From CANJIV01 sp046330225 (lineage in GTDB: Bacteria > Actinomycetota > Thermoleophilia > Solirubrobacterales > Solirubrobacteraceae): a DNA stretch of 64,000 nucleotides. The number at the start of each line of letters is the position of its first letter. Position 1 is the first letter of the stretch. The notes beneath the pieces were generated by a model. It searched no databases and was not told where the DNA came from. It worked only from the letters and a program-made list of their open reading frames with translations. The stretch is taken from contig JAXLTD010000005.1 of the NCBI GenBank assembly GCA_046330225.1, forward strand, positions 62,001 to 126,000, read 5' to 3'. This document shows, piece by piece, positions 8,476 to 17,601 of the stretch. Position numbers and translations under genes: made by a program.

Positions 8476-9093
8476 CTAGGCCAAGTCCGCCACCGCCGCC
8501 ACCGCCGCCGCCGTGACCTCCGGCAGCGGGGCGGACGCGTCGATGACGCGCCAGCGCGCCGGATCCGCGGCGGCCAGCTCGTCGTAGGCGGCGGCGACGG
8601 TCGCGAAGAAGCCGTCGCCCGCCTGCTCCAGGCGGTCGGGCGCCGCGCCGCGGTGGGCCTGCCGGGCCCGGCTCGTGGCAGCGTCGACGCGCAGGAGCAG
8701 GGTGCGGTCGGCGGCCAGCCCGCCGGTGGCGAAGGCGTTGACGGCGGCCACCGCGTCGATCCCGAGCTCGCGGCCGGCGCCCTGGTAGGCCAGTGACGAG
8801 TCGACGAACCGGTCGAGCAGGATCCAGGCGCCGCCAGCCAGGGCCGGGCGGAGGATCTCGTCGACGAGCTGGGCACGGGCCGCCGCGTAGAGCAGCGCCT
8901 CGGCGCGCGGGTCGACCCGCAGGGCCGGGTCCTTCACCAGCGCCCGAATCTGCTCCGAGGCGGCCACGCCCCCGGGCTCGCGCAGCACGAGGACCTCGGG
9001 CCCGCGCTCGCGCAGGGCGGCGGCCAGCGCGCCGGCGACGGTCGTCTTCCCGGCGCCGTCGAGGCCCTCGATCGTGATGAGGCGGCCCGGCAT
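8476..9093 (-). CDS. tmk: thymidylate kinase
   Basis: A 205-residue P-loop kinase that phosphorylates dTMP to dTDP in DNA precursor synthesis. The Walker A G-L-D-G-A-G-K-T-T is at residues 9-17. The family D-R-F-V-D-S-S-L-A-Y-Q-G block follows, and R-E-P-G-G carries the DRX/E-P-G substrate loop. Full length for the family. The ATG at 9093 gives the standard N-terminus (G-R-L-I-T-I-E-G). It diverges from the CpsB-like gene and converges with galE. Confidence 0.95.
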   Translation of the reverse strand: MPGRLITIEGLDGAGKTTVAGALAAALRERGPEVLVLREPGGVAASEQIRALVKDPALRVDPRAEALLYAAARAQLVDEILRPALAGGAWILLDRFVDSSLAYQGAGRELGIDAVAAVNAFATGGLAADRTLLLRVDAATSRARQAHRGAAPDRLEQAGDGFFATVAAAYDELAAADPARWRVIDASAPLPEVTAAAVAAVADLA

Positions 9094-9162
9094 CGGCGTC
9101 CGGCAGGCTACCCGCCGGGCCGGGCGGCCGAGCCCGGCAGCCGTGCGAGACTGGCCCGGCCC

Positions 9163-9900
9163 ATGCCTGGCCTGATCGACCTGCACTGCCACCTCCTCCC
9201 GGGCGTCGACGACGGGGCGCTGGACCTGGAGGACAGCGTCGCGATGGCCCGCCGCGCCCAGCGCGAAGGCATCGGCACGGTGTGCGCCACGCCGCACATC
9301 CGGGCCGACCACGACGTGCGGATCGGGGAGATCGCCGGGCGGGCCGCGGCGCTCGGCGAGGAGCTGGCCCGGCGCGAGATCCCCGTGCGGGTGCTCCCGG
9401 GCGGGGAGGTGGCGCAGGGCGCCGCGCCGAGACTGTCCGACGCCGACCTGCGCGCGGTCGCCCTCGCCGGCGGGCCGTGGGTGCTGCTCGAACCGCTGCC
9501 CGGGCCCCTCGCGCAGGGCCTCGCCGACGTCGTGGACCGCCTGGCTGCCCGAGGCTTTCGGTCCGTGATCGCGCACCCCGAGCGCCACCTCGGCCCCGAC
9601 CTGTTCGAGCTGCTCGGCGACCTCGTGGCGCGCGGCGCGCTCGTGCAGGCGACCGCGGCCTACTTCGAGCCGGGCCCGCAGCAGGAGGGGATGATCGAGC
9701 TGGCCCGGCGCGGCCTCGTGCACGTGCTCGGCAGCGACGCCCACTCGTCCCACGGCGGGCGGGCCGTCCGCCTGCAAGGCGCCCTCGACGTGCTGGCGGG
9801 CGTCGAGCGCGCCGGCCCGCACGTTGAGTGGATCGCCCGCGCGGCGCCCGCCGCGATCGTCGCCGGCGAGATCCCGGCCGTCCCCTATCCGGCGGGGTAG
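9163..9900 (+). CDS. CpsB/YwqE-type PHP-fold tyrosine-protein phosphatase
   Basis: A 245-residue PHP-superfamily metalloenzyme. Metal ligands are visible in D-L-H-C-H-L-L-P-G-V-D-D-G at residues 6-18, A-T-P-H-I, E (G-G-E-V), A-H-P-E-R and the C-terminal S-D-A-H-S-S. This arrangement is typical of CpsB/YwqE phosphotyrosine phosphatases that act on bacterial tyrosine kinases controlling exopolysaccharide export. No tyrosine kinase is next to it; galE nearby is compatible with a polysaccharide role. Its last 16 bases overlap the end of the convergent kinase gene. Confidence 0.85.
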   Translation: MPGLIDLHCHLLPGVDDGALDLEDSVAMARRAQREGIGTVCATPHIRADHDVRIGEIAGRAAALGEELARREIPVRVLPGGEVAQGAAPRLSDADLRAVALAGGPWVLLEPLPGPLAQGLADVVDRLAARGFRSVIAHPERHLGPDLFELLGDLVARGALVQATAAYFEPGPQQEGMIELARRGLVHVLGSDAHSSHGGRAVRLQGALDVLAGVERAGPHVEWIARAAPAAIVAGEIPAVPYPAG

Positions 9901-10817
9901 GGCCCGACCTGCACCTGCGCGGCCAGGCGCTCCACGCTGCCCCGGTCGCCGCTGCCGAGCCCCGCGTGCAGGAAGTTGGCAGCGCCGGCGGCCGTCCCGA
10001 GCACGACCGCCTCGGCCAGGGGCCGCCCGGCGGCGACCGCGGCGCTGATCGCGCCCATCATCGTGTCGCCGCAGCCCTCCGCGCTGCCCTGCTCGAACCG
10101 CGGCGGCGCGACGGTCTGCGGTGCCGCGTCGCCGTGCAGCCACAGGGCCGGCTCGCCGCCGCGCGTGACGAGCACCGAGCGCGCGCCGGCCGCCCGCAGG
10201 CGCTCGGCCGCCGCGAGGGCCAGGGCCGGCGAGTCCACCGGGCCGGTCACGTACTCGGCGAGCTCCCACTCGTTGAGCTTCACGAGGTCGGGCTCGGCTC
10301 CGAGCACGGCGTCGAGCCGGGGGGAGGAGAGGTCGGCCAGCACCGGGACGTCGGGACGGGCGCCGCGGACGTCGGCGGCGATCGTGCCGTAGACCTCAGG
10401 GGCGAGCACGTCGGCCGGGAACCCGTTGCCGATGAAGGCCGCGTCGCACTCGAGCGACGCAGCGACCATCGTCGTGACGAGCGCGTCGAGCTCGTGGCGG
10501 GAGGGCGGCGGGGACACGGCCTGCGCGACGGCGCGGCGCCGGCCGTCGCGGCGGTCGACGACGTAGGCGCCGCTGGCGCCGGCGGTCGGCACGAGCCGCT
10601 GCTCCCCGGGCAGCCGGCGCAGCAGGGGCGCGAGCACCGCGCCGGTCTCGCCCCCGAGGAAGCCGCACAGCACGGGCTCGGCGCCCAGCTCGCCGGCCAT
10701 GCGGCTGGCCCAGACGCCCTGCCCGCCGGCGTGCACGTGGACGTCGTCGCCGTTCCCCGGGTCCTCGATGGTCACGGTGAGCAGCGGGTGGGGGCAGAAG
10801 ACCGCGACGCGGGGCAC
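9885..10817 (-). CDS. PfkB-family sugar kinase
   Basis: A 310-residue ribokinase-fold protein. G-G-Q-G-V-W-A-S-R-M-A-G-E-L-G near residue 34 is the first PfkB signature, resembling 1-phosphofructokinase and tagatose-6-phosphate kinase. The C-terminal G-S-A-E-G-C-G-D-T-M-M-G-A-I contains the anion hole and the catalytic Asp in C-G-D instead of the usual G-A-G-D. The start is GTG at 10817; the next upstream codons offer no start. It overlaps the convergent phosphatase gene by 16 bp. Substrate not predictable, perhaps a hexose phosphate. Confidence 0.85.
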   Translation of the reverse strand: MPRVAVFCPHPLLTVTIEDPGNGDDVHVHAGGQGVWASRMAGELGAEPVLCGFLGGETGAVLAPLLRRLPGEQRLVPTAGASGAYVVDRRDGRRRAVAQAVSPPPSRHELDALVTTMVAASLECDAAFIGNGFPADVLAPEVYGTIAADVRGARPDVPVLADLSSPRLDAVLGAEPDLVKLNEWELAEYVTGPVDSPALALAAAERLRAAGARSVLVTRGGEPALWLHGDAAPQTVAPPRFEQGSAEGCGDTMMGAISAAVAAGRPLAEAVVLGTAAGAANFLHAGLGSGDRGSVERLAAQVQVGPYPAG

Positions 10818-10837
10818 GCCGGGGACGGTACCCGCCG

Positions 10838-12286
10838 TCAGCCGACGGCGGCGGTGAGCGGCGTCGCGGCCTGGCGGGCGTGCAGCCCGGCGCCGGCGGC
10901 GGTGCCGCCGGGCGCGCCGAGGTACAGCGTGATCCGCGCGCTGAACCGCGCGGCCGGCCCGCGGGCCGGATCGGTGTTCGGGATCGGCTGGCGGATCCAG
11001 TTCCCGACGTCCCCGAAGATCTGGGCGTCGCCGGTGCACTGGGTCGTGCTCAGGCCGTCGAGGGGTCCCGCAGGGCTTGCGAGGTCCTGCCGGAAGCCGG
11101 TCGGCGCCAGCGTGGCGATGTCGGTGTCGTAGTGGTAGGAGGCGTCGACCGTCCCCTGGGGCCCGGTCGCCTGGTGCCAGGCCATCAGGCCCGGGGGCGG
11201 GGGCGGGTCTGGCCGGCCGTCGATGGGGAGGCCGCCCGGCTGCAGGCTGCTCCGGTAGGTCATGCCCGACGCCTCCGGGGAGAAGGCCAGGAAGTCGAGG
11301 ATCCCCCCGATCGGGTGGACCCGCAGGTCGGTGACGACGTCGTGGCGGCCGCGGTAGAAGAGATGCGTGCGCTGCGTCAGCGGCCCGCTGTTGGCGCCGA
11401 CGTAGGACCGGATCGCCCGCACGGGGCCGGCCCGGTTCGTGACGAAGGCCCCCTCGCCGGAGTCGAAGGTGTCCTCGCTGCGCCCGCAGTTGCCCGGCGC
11501 GAAGAGGTCCTTGTGGCGGTCGAGGATGTCGGCGCCGCTGGCGCCGCCGGCGGTGATCGCCAGGCCATCGGAGGCCCAGCGGTCGGCGAAGTGCCACCGG
11601 TAGGCGCTCGTTGCGAGCGTGGTGTCCTCGGGATTGGGCCCGACGCCGCGGCGGTAGGCCGCCAGCCCGGCGCCCGAGCGCAGCGCGAATCGGTAGTCGA
11701 CGTAGCGCCGGCCGGCGGAGGGGACGAGCCGGGAGCCCTTGCGCGCGAGGAACAGGTGCAGGTAGCCCGTGCGCCCGGTGATCGGGTCGGTCACGGCGAT
11801 CCGCTTCAACGAGCTGGCCACGACGCTGCGCGGCGGCCGCGAGGCGGGCAGCGGGCGCCGGCCGCGGCGGGCGGGCATCGCGCCGCCGAGGTCGCCGGCC
11901 ATGAAGGCCAGCTCGTCGTCGGCATCGAGGCGCCGGTCGGGGTCGGCGCCCGTGAGCGTGCCGGGGTCCGCGTAGGCGCTCACCGTCAGGTGCCCGGAGC
12001 TGAAGGCGCCGGCATAGAGCCGGGCGAGATCGAGCTGCACCTTCTCGTCGACCTGGATCGGGACCTGGACCCAGCGGCCGCCCCGTACGGCGTAGCCGAC
12101 GGCGCGCTGCACCCACACGGGCGGCGGCTGCCCGAGCCGGGCTCCGGTGATGACGACGGGATCCTCGGCGCGCAGGCCGGCGACCCACGGCTTCGGGGCG
12201 GCCGCGGCAGCGGGTCCGGCCACGGCGAGCGCGGCGGCGGCGGCGAGGGCGGCGCCAGCGCCGCGCCGCAGAGTCGAGCGATCCAT
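10838..12286 (-). CDS. secreted protein of unknown function, 482 residues
   Basis: An N-terminal signal peptide (R-S-T-L-R-R-G followed by an alanine-rich core and A-A-A-A-A-P) predicts export. The mature protein is soluble with no membrane segment. It contains Q-V-P-I-Q-V-D-E-K, D-A-D-D-E-L-A-F-M-A-G-D and several aromatic-rich strands, suggesting a beta-rich fold with acidic, possibly Ca-binding loops. I do not recognise a family. The ATG at 12286 is the first position that yields a signal peptide; longer frames upstream are arginine-rich and unlikely. It lies 20 bp after the PfkB start region and runs in the same direction, so it may be co-transcribed with it. Confidence 0.75.
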   Translation of the reverse strand: MDRSTLRRGAGAALAAAAALAVAGPAAAAAPKPWVAGLRAEDPVVITGARLGQPPPVWVQRAVGYAVRGGRWVQVPIQVDEKVQLDLARLYAGAFSSGHLTVSAYADPGTLTGADPDRRLDADDELAFMAGDLGGAMPARRGRRPLPASRPPRSVVASSLKRIAVTDPITGRTGYLHLFLARKGSRLVPSAGRRYVDYRFALRSGAGLAAYRRGVGPNPEDTTLATSAYRWHFADRWASDGLAITAGGASGADILDRHKDLFAPGNCGRSEDTFDSGEGAFVTNRAGPVRAIRSYVGANSGPLTQRTHLFYRGRHDVVTDLRVHPIGGILDFLAFSPEASGMTYRSSLQPGGLPIDGRPDPPPPPGLMAWHQATGPQGTVDASYHYDTDIATLAPTGFRQDLASPAGPLDGLSTTQCTGDAQIFGDVGNWIRQPIPNTDPARGPAARFSARITLYLGAPGGTAAGAGLHARQAATPLTAAVG

Positions 12287-12372
12287 GCCCCAGAAGTGTC
12301 GGCGCCCGGCGCCCGGCGCGCAACGTGCAGGCCGCGGCCTGGACGGATCCCCGGCCCCGCCTCGCCACCATC

Positions 12373-12384
12373 TAGGGTGAGGGC
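12373..12384 (+). promoter_or_regulatory. -10 element of holB
   Basis: TAGGGT at 12373-12378 ends six bases before the ATG, with no ribosome binding site between. This spacing implies a leaderless transcript. No clear -35 is seen. Confidence 0.5.
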
Positions 12385-13511
12385 ATGGCCGGGCCCGCCG
12401 CCGTCGAGGAGCATCCGCACGCCGCCGCCGTGCTCGGCCCGGCACTGGCGCCCGGGGGCTCGCCGTCGCACGCCTACCTCTTCCACGGGCCGGCGGGGGC
12501 GGGGAAGCGGGCGGCGGCGCGGGCCGTCGCCGCCGCGCTGCTCGCCGAGGGCGCCGCCGATCCCGAGGCCGTGGCCGCGCGGGTGCAGCGCGGCAGCCAT
12601 CCCGATCTCACCTGGGTGCGCCCGAGCGGCGCCCGCGAGCTGCTGGTCGGCGACGTCGACGAGGCGGTCGTGGCGGCGGCGGCCCGCACGCCCTTCGAGG
12701 CCCGCCGCCGGGTGTTCGTCATCGAGCGCGCCGACACCATGGTCGACGCGGCTGCCAACCGCATGCTCAAGACGCTCGAGGAGCCGCCCGCCTACGCGCA
12801 CCTCATCCTCCTCACCGACCGCCCCGACGAGGTCATGGAGACTGTCGCCTCCCGCTGCCAGTCGGTGCGCTTCGACGCGCCGGCGCCCGACGCGGTCGGC
12901 GCCCGCCTCGAGGCCGCCGGCGCCGAGCCGGCCGCCGCGGCGGCCTGCGCGCGGCTCGGGCTCGGGAACGCCGAGCGGGCCGCCGCGCTCGCGCTGGGGG
13001 ACGGCCCGGCGCTGCGCGCCGCCGCCGAGGCCTTCGCCGCCGCGCCGCTGGCCGGCGAGGCCGTGGCCCGCCGGGCCTGGGAGCCGCTGCTCGCGGCCGC
13101 GCGGGCGGCCGCCGCCGCGCCGTCGACACCCGCCGGGCCGAGCAGGAGGCCGACCTCGAGCTGCTCCCCAGGCGCGAGCGGCGCAAGCGCGAGACCGAGC
13201 ACACGGCCGAGCGCCGCCGCCTGGAGCGCCGGACCCGGACGGCGACGCTCGACCTTGGCCTGCAGGTGGCCGGCCAGTGGTACCGCGACCTCGCCTGCCT
13301 GGCCTGGGGTGCCGAGGAGCTCGTCCACGCCACCGACCGCCTCGGCGCCCTGCGCGCCGCCGCCGCGGACGCGCCCGACGCCGATCGGCTGCGCGCCGCC
13401 GTCGAGCTGGTCGAGGAGACGCGCCAGCGCTTCGCGTTCAACGTCGACGAGGACCTGGCCTGCGAGGCGCTGGCCTGCCGGCTCGAGGAGGCCCTGGGCA
13501 CCGCGGCGTAG
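12385..13511 (+). CDS. holB: DNA polymerase III delta' subunit, apparent frameshift
   Basis: Clamp-loader subunit. The N-terminal two thirds read normally: F-H-G-P-A-G-A-G-K (degenerate Walker A, as usual for delta'), F-V-I-E-R-A-D-T-M, N-R-M-L-K-T-L-E-E-P-P and the sensor block L-L-T-D-R-P-D, then S-R-C-Q. Near 13105-13125 the coding frame changes by one base: downstream coding potential (V-D-T-R-R-A-E-Q-E-A-D, then Q-W-Y-R-D-L-A-C-L-A-W) lies in the frame that ends with TAG at 13511. Restoring one base gives 376 codons, a normal length. The region is a run of GCC/GCG codons with no slippery A-rich heptamer. Since holB is essential, sequencing error is the simplest cause. Confidence 0.85.
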
Positions 13512-13530
13512 GCGCGGCGCCTACGCCGCG
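13502..13530. terminator. bidirectional hairpin carrying both stop codons
   Basis: A 14-bp perfect inverted repeat (CGCGGCGTAGGCGC and its complement) around one G. The holB TAG (13509-13511) lies in the left arm and the stop of the minus-strand PHP gene (13521-13523) in the right arm. No U tract. Confidence 0.75.
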
Positions 13531-14411
13531 CCGATCGGCCCGAGCCGCGGCTCGCAGCCGTGCAGCGCGAAGTTCCCGAAGGCGTTGAGGACGGCGTGGC
13601 CCGGGCCGTGGAAGTCGGCCGAGCCGGTGGTGAGCAAGCCGAGCTCGGCGGCCCGGCGAGCGAGGAAGCGCGCCTGCTCTGCGGTGTGCAGGACGTAGAA
13701 CGCCTCCACGCCGTCGATCCCAAGCTCGGCGAAGTGGTCGAGGCGGTCCGAGACCTCGGCCTCCGCGGTCCCGGCCCGCTCGAACGGATGGGCCCAGACG
13801 GCCACGCCACCGGCCGCGTGGATCGCGGCCGTTGCGGCGGCGACCGACGGCGCGTCACGCGGGACGAATCCGGGCGCGCCGGGGACGAGGTAGGCGCCGA
13901 AGAACGAGCCGGGCTCGGCCGTGCCCTCGGCGGCCAGCCTGGCCGCGTTCTCCGGGGCCGCGAGCACCGCCTCGGCCAAGTGCGGGCGCCCGAGGACCTC
14001 GCCGGCCGCGCGCCGGGCATCCAGCCCGGCCCGGTCGATCGAGAGTCCGTCGTCCTCCAGCCGCCGGCACATGGCCTCGATCCGCCCGTCGCGGTCGGCT
14101 CGCGAGGCGGCCAGCAGCTCGCCCAGGCCGGCGTGGCCCGGGTCGACCAGGTAGCCGAGCACGTGGTGCTCGCCGTCGTCGAGCGCCGAGATCTCCACGG
14201 CCGGGACGACGCGCACGCCGAGCCGCGCCCCGGCGGCCAGCGCCTCCGGCACCCCGGCGACCGTGTCGTGGTCGGTCAGGGCGGTGAGCGTGACGCCGGC
14301 GTCGCGGGCCGCCGCGATCACCGCGGCGGGCTCGAGCTCGCCGTCGGACCGCGTGGAGTGCGACTGGAGATCGAACGCGGGCCCGCGGGGCACGGGCTCG
14401 CCGCCGGGCAC
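13521..14411 (-). CDS. PHP-domain nucleotide phosphatase (YciV/TrpH-like)
   Basis: A 296-residue PHP protein. Metal ligands appear in the order expected for RNase AM / 3',5'-nucleotide bisphosphate phosphatases: D-L-Q-S-H-S-T-x-S-D-G near residue 12, L-T-D-H-D-T-V-A-G, V-E-I-S, V-W-A-H-P-F and S-A-D-F-H-G. The family removes phosphate from pAp or trims short RNAs. The GTG at 14411 shares its G with the stop of the upstream cupredoxin gene (TAGTG), so translation is coupled to the copper operon. A GTG at 14393 is an alternative. Confidence 0.85.
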   Translation of the reverse strand: MPGGEPVPRGPAFDLQSHSTRSDGELEPAAVIAAARDAGVTLTALTDHDTVAGVPEALAAGARLGVRVVPAVEISALDDGEHHVLGYLVDPGHAGLGELLAASRADRDGRIEAMCRRLEDDGLSIDRAGLDARRAAGEVLGRPHLAEAVLAAPENAARLAAEGTAEPGSFFGAYLVPGAPGFVPRDAPSVAAATAAIHAAGGVAVWAHPFERAGTAEAEVSDRLDHFAELGIDGVEAFYVLHTAEQARFLARRAAELGLLTTGSADFHGPGHAVLNAFGNFALHGCEPRLGPIGAA

Positions 14412-14779
14412 TAGCGCTTGACGATGATCGTCTGGCGCATGTCGTCGTGGAAGGTGCAGAGGATCCGGTAGGTCCCCGCGACGGTGAACTTGCGCTTGTA
14501 GACGAAGTTCGTCGCGGCGGGATCGGACTGGAATCCCTTGGCGCCCTTCGGGTGGGCGCCGAGCTTGACGTCGTGCGTGTCGCCCGCGTCGGTCGGCCAG
14601 ACCCAGCGCACCGAGTCGTTGCGCTTGATGGTCAGCTTCAGCGGCAGGTAGAAGTTGTCGCCGATGGTGGCTCGGTAGGTCTTCGGCTTGCGCGTGGCGC
14701 CGTCGGCGCTCACGACGGCTCCGCCGGTCAGGGCGGTGGCGGCGAGCGCGGCGATGGCGAGGGCGATGGGGCGGGGCAT
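14411..14779 (-). CDS. secreted cupredoxin (plastocyanin-like)
   Basis: A 122-residue exported type-1 copper protein. A signal peptide covers about residues 1-27. The copper site is readable: the N-terminal His in D-T-H-D-V and the C-terminal loop C-T-F-H-D-D-M with Cys, His and Met at the classic C-x2-H-x2-M spacing. It likely carries electrons outside the membrane, plausibly to or from the multicopper oxidase upstream. ATG 14779 is preferred to a longer in-frame start because it begins the signal peptide and a GAAGGGA motif lies upstream. It lies 93 bp after the beta-helix gene. Confidence 0.88.
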   Translation of the reverse strand: MPRPIALAIAALAATALTGGAVVSADGATRKPKTYRATIGDNFYLPLKLTIKRNDSVRWVWPTDAGDTHDVKLGAHPKGAKGFQSDPAATNFVYKRKFTVAGTYRILCTFHDDMRQTIIVKR

Positions 14780-14872
14780 GTCGTCGGTTCCCTTCGTCGG
14801 GCGGGCGGCGGACGGCGGGCCCGCCGCCCGGCACACGGTGTGCCGGACGGCGGCCAGCCGGGGCGCTGCCCC

Positions 14873-16303
14873 TTACTTCTTGTAGTTGACCAGCGGCGTG
14901 ACCGTCTTGCCGCCGACCTTGATCCCGGACGCGTGCGGGTGCTGCTTCCAGGTGGTCGGCACCTTCGCGGCCTTCTGGGCGTCCGTGTCGGTCGGGGACG
15001 CCAGCCATCCGGCGGCCTCGATCAGGGCGCTGGCGTCCTCGGTGTTCTGCGCCGGGCCGGGGCACGACGGGAACACGGCGGGGTTGGCCGCCGGGACGTT
15101 GGGCTGGTCGGCGCCCAGGCCGGTGTTGCCGGAGAAGCAGTTCTCCGTGCCGCTGCCGTCGTAGAACAGGCCGCGACCGTTCAGGTCCGTCCCGTTCAGG
15201 CCGAACGCGTTGCCGCTGATCCGGTTCTTCCGGAGCACGGCGGCCTCGCGGATCTCCTTCGCCTGGGCGAGGAGCTTGGCCTTCGCGGCGCCGGTCTTGG
15301 TCGCCGCCTCCTGCTCGAGCTTGTCAGCGTCGCCCGGCAGGGTGAACTGCTGGACCAGGCCGGCCCCAACGAGCCAGTTCCCGAAGATCTGGTTGTTGGT
15401 GATCTGGTGGTCCTGGCCGCCGAACAGCAGGATGCCCGTGCCGATCGGGTAGCCGCCGAGCCCGGAGGCCTCCTTGCGGAGCTTGAACGGCGCCCCGCCG
15501 TAGTAGTTGTAGTTGTTCCAGAAGATGCGGTTGCGGGTGATGACGTTCGTCACCGGCGGCGGGTACTTCTCCGACGACAGCGCGTTCGGCACGATGCCCA
15601 CGCCGTTGTTGAAGAAGTCGCTCTTCGTGATGGTCACGTAGCGCATGTTCGTGCCGGACCAGCCGAGCACGTTGCCCCACGCCGACAGGTTCGTGGCGAC
15701 CGACCGCTTGGGCTTGACCTGCGGGGGCGTCTGCCCGATGTAGAAGCCCGAGTCGTTGTTGTAGTACGCCTCGGAGTTCGAGATCGTCCCGCCCTTGGTG
15801 TTGAAGGCGTAGACGCCGTAGGTGCCGTTGCCCTGGGCGATCAGGTGCGTGAACGTGTAGCCGTCGGCGTTGACGACGAAGAACCCGTTGCCGGAATAGC
15901 CCTTCGTGGCGAAGCCGTTGACCGTCACGTCGTCGGACCCGTTGATGATGAAGCCGTTCTGCTTCCCGCGGGAGTCGATGAAGACCTTGCCGGGCTTCTT
16001 CGGGTCGCCGATGATGCGGATGGCGTCCTTGGCGTGCCCGGTGACCGAGAAGCCGATCGACTTCGTCGGCTTGTACGTGCCGGCGGCGACCCGGATCGTG
16101 TCGCCGGCGCGGGCGGCGTCGATCGCCTTCTGGATGTTCTTGTACTTGCAGCCGCGCTTGCAGACCTTCAGCGTGGCGGAACCGCCGGGCCGCGGCTTGG
16201 GCTTGCCCGGGTCGGTGGGCTGGGGATAGTCGACGGCGCTCGCGGCCGCCGGCGCCAGCAGCGCGACGGCGGTGGCCGCCGTCAGTGCGCGGGTGAGACG
16301 CAT
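14873..16303 (-). CDS. secreted right-handed beta-helix protein (NosD-like)
   Basis: A 476-residue exported protein with a signal peptide ending near V-S-A-V/A-S-A. The body shows many N-G-, N-N- and G-I- turns spaced about 22-25 residues apart, the hallmark of parallel beta-helix repeats (pectate-lyase/NosD type). K-N-I-Q-K-A-I-D-A-A-R-A-G-D-T-I near residue 56 is the standard entry to such domains. Cys pairs C-K-R-G-C and C-F-S...C-P may form disulfides. A strong AGGAGGAG site precedes the ATG. It sits between a multicopper oxidase and a cupredoxin, so a role in copper delivery like NosD is plausible, but a carbohydrate-active role cannot be excluded. Confidence 0.8.
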   Translation of the reverse strand: MRLTRALTAATAVALLAPAAASAVDYPQPTDPGKPKPRPGGSATLKVCKRGCKYKNIQKAIDAARAGDTIRVAAGTYKPTKSIGFSVTGHAKDAIRIIGDPKKPGKVFIDSRGKQNGFIINGSDDVTVNGFATKGYSGNGFFVVNADGYTFTHLIAQGNGTYGVYAFNTKGGTISNSEAYYNNDSGFYIGQTPPQVKPKRSVATNLSAWGNVLGWSGTNMRYVTITKSDFFNNGVGIVPNALSSEKYPPPVTNVITRNRIFWNNYNYYGGAPFKLRKEASGLGGYPIGTGILLFGGQDHQITNNQIFGNWLVGAGLVQQFTLPGDADKLEQEAATKTGAAKAKLLAQAKEIREAAVLRKNRISGNAFGLNGTDLNGRGLFYDGSGTENCFSGNTGLGADQPNVPAANPAVFPSCPGPAQNTEDASALIEAAGWLASPTDTDAQKAAKVPTTWKQHPHASGIKVGGKTVTPLVNYKK

Positions 16304-16340
16304 GTGGTGCTCTCCTCCTGTTGGGGTGTCGTGACGTTCC

Positions 16341-17402
16341 TCATGGCGAAGCGATGTACCAGCCGGCCATGCCCATGTCCTGATGGCTGAACACGTGGCA
16401 GTGATACAGCCAGCGGCCCGGGTTGTCCTCGGTGAACTGCGCCGTGACGACCTCGTTGGGGCCGAAGCCCGGGTCGTCGACGTAGGTGCCGTTCGGATCC
16501 TTCCAGCGGTGCCCGTGCAGGTGGAACGTGTGGTAGTTGTTGTCGCCGCCGATCGAGTGGATCGCGACGCGCTGGCCGACCTTCGCCCGGATCGTCGGCG
16601 TGTTGCCGACGAACGACCGCCCGTTGACCGCCATGAAGTTCTTCGGGAGGCCGCCGGTGACCTGCGGGGGGAAGCTGTGGAACACCAGCACCTGCTCGAC
16701 GTCGGGCCCCGGCACGCCCTTCGGCCGGATGATGAGCGCGCCGAACAGGCCGCGGAAGGCGTTCATCGTGTGGTTCGGGCCGTGGTCGTGGTAGGGCCAG
16801 ACGCCGACGGACTCGGGCGTGCACTCCCACGTGTAGGTGAACTCCTCGCCCGGGGCGATGAAGCCGCCCGCGCGGGTGAAGGCGCCGAGGTAGGCGCCGT
16901 CGTACTCCGGGTTGTACTTCACGCCGTGCGGATGCAGGGTGAGGGCCTGGTTGAACTTCTGGTCGGCGTTGCGGAAGTGGCAGCGGATGACGTCGCCGAC
17001 CTCCGCGGTCATGACCGGGCCGGGCATCGTCGGCTTGCCGATCGGCGTGGCGAAGCCCTCGGAGTAGAGCTGGTACACGAGGGCGTTGAACGTGCTCTTG
17101 CCGGCGACCTTGCGGTTGTGCCACTGGTCGAAGCCGGTCGGGATGATGTTCCAGCGAACCGACCGGGCGGCGATCCAGTACTCGCGGACCTGGCCGCCGG
17201 GCTGCGGCTCGGGGGTGGGGAACTTCGAGGAGTCGATCGGCTCCTTGGCGGAGGCGGGCTTCTTGATGGCCGCCGCGGCGGCGTCGACCTTCGCGACGTC
17301 CTGCTGCGTCTTGACCTCGATGACCTGGTCGCCGAGCACGCAGAGGATGGCGCCGGCACCGCCGGCCTGGAGGAAGGAGCGTCGATCGAGACGTGGGTTC
17401 AT
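16341..17402 (-). CDS. Tat-exported two-domain multicopper oxidase
   Basis: A 353-residue cupredoxin-repeat oxidase. The N-terminus D-R-R-S-F-L-Q-A-G-G is a twin-arginine signal. All copper-binding clusters are present: L-H-P-H-G, W-P-Y-H-D-H-G, F-H-L-H-G-H and the C-terminal H-C-H-V-F-S-H-Q-D-M-G-M, which supplies T1 and T2/T3 ligands. The short length indicates two cupredoxin domains, as in two-domain laccases and copper nitrite reductases. It probably oxidises an external substrate such as phenols or Cu(I). It is first in a four-gene copper operon and diverges from a TetR gene across 251 bp with a palindrome. Confidence 0.9.
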   Translation of the reverse strand: MNPRLDRRSFLQAGGAGAILCVLGDQVIEVKTQQDVAKVDAAAAAIKKPASAKEPIDSSKFPTPEPQPGGQVREYWIAARSVRWNIIPTGFDQWHNRKVAGKSTFNALVYQLYSEGFATPIGKPTMPGPVMTAEVGDVIRCHFRNADQKFNQALTLHPHGVKYNPEYDGAYLGAFTRAGGFIAPGEEFTYTWECTPESVGVWPYHDHGPNHTMNAFRGLFGALIIRPKGVPGPDVEQVLVFHSFPPQVTGGLPKNFMAVNGRSFVGNTPTIRAKVGQRVAIHSIGGDNNYHTFHLHGHRWKDPNGTYVDDPGFGPNEVVTAQFTEDNPGRWLYHCHVFSHQDMGMAGWYIASP

Positions 17403-17601
17403 TTCAGGCAGCCGCCTCGCAGACGGGGACGTGGGCTGGGAGCATGGCGATGGGGATGCGCAGCCCGGCTCCCCCGCGGGCCGGATGCTCGCGCGCGGCG
17501 GCGAGCCTACCAGCAGGCACGGGGTCGGGACGCAGGTTCATGGGGGTGGATCTCTCTCCGATCGCGGGCCCGGCACCGACGGCCCGACCCGCGTCTGGAG
17601 C

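Noticed and set aside
13100..13130. Programmed frameshift in holB
   Set aside because: Known programmed shifts in clamp-loader genes are in dnaX at A-rich slippery heptamers; none is present here.
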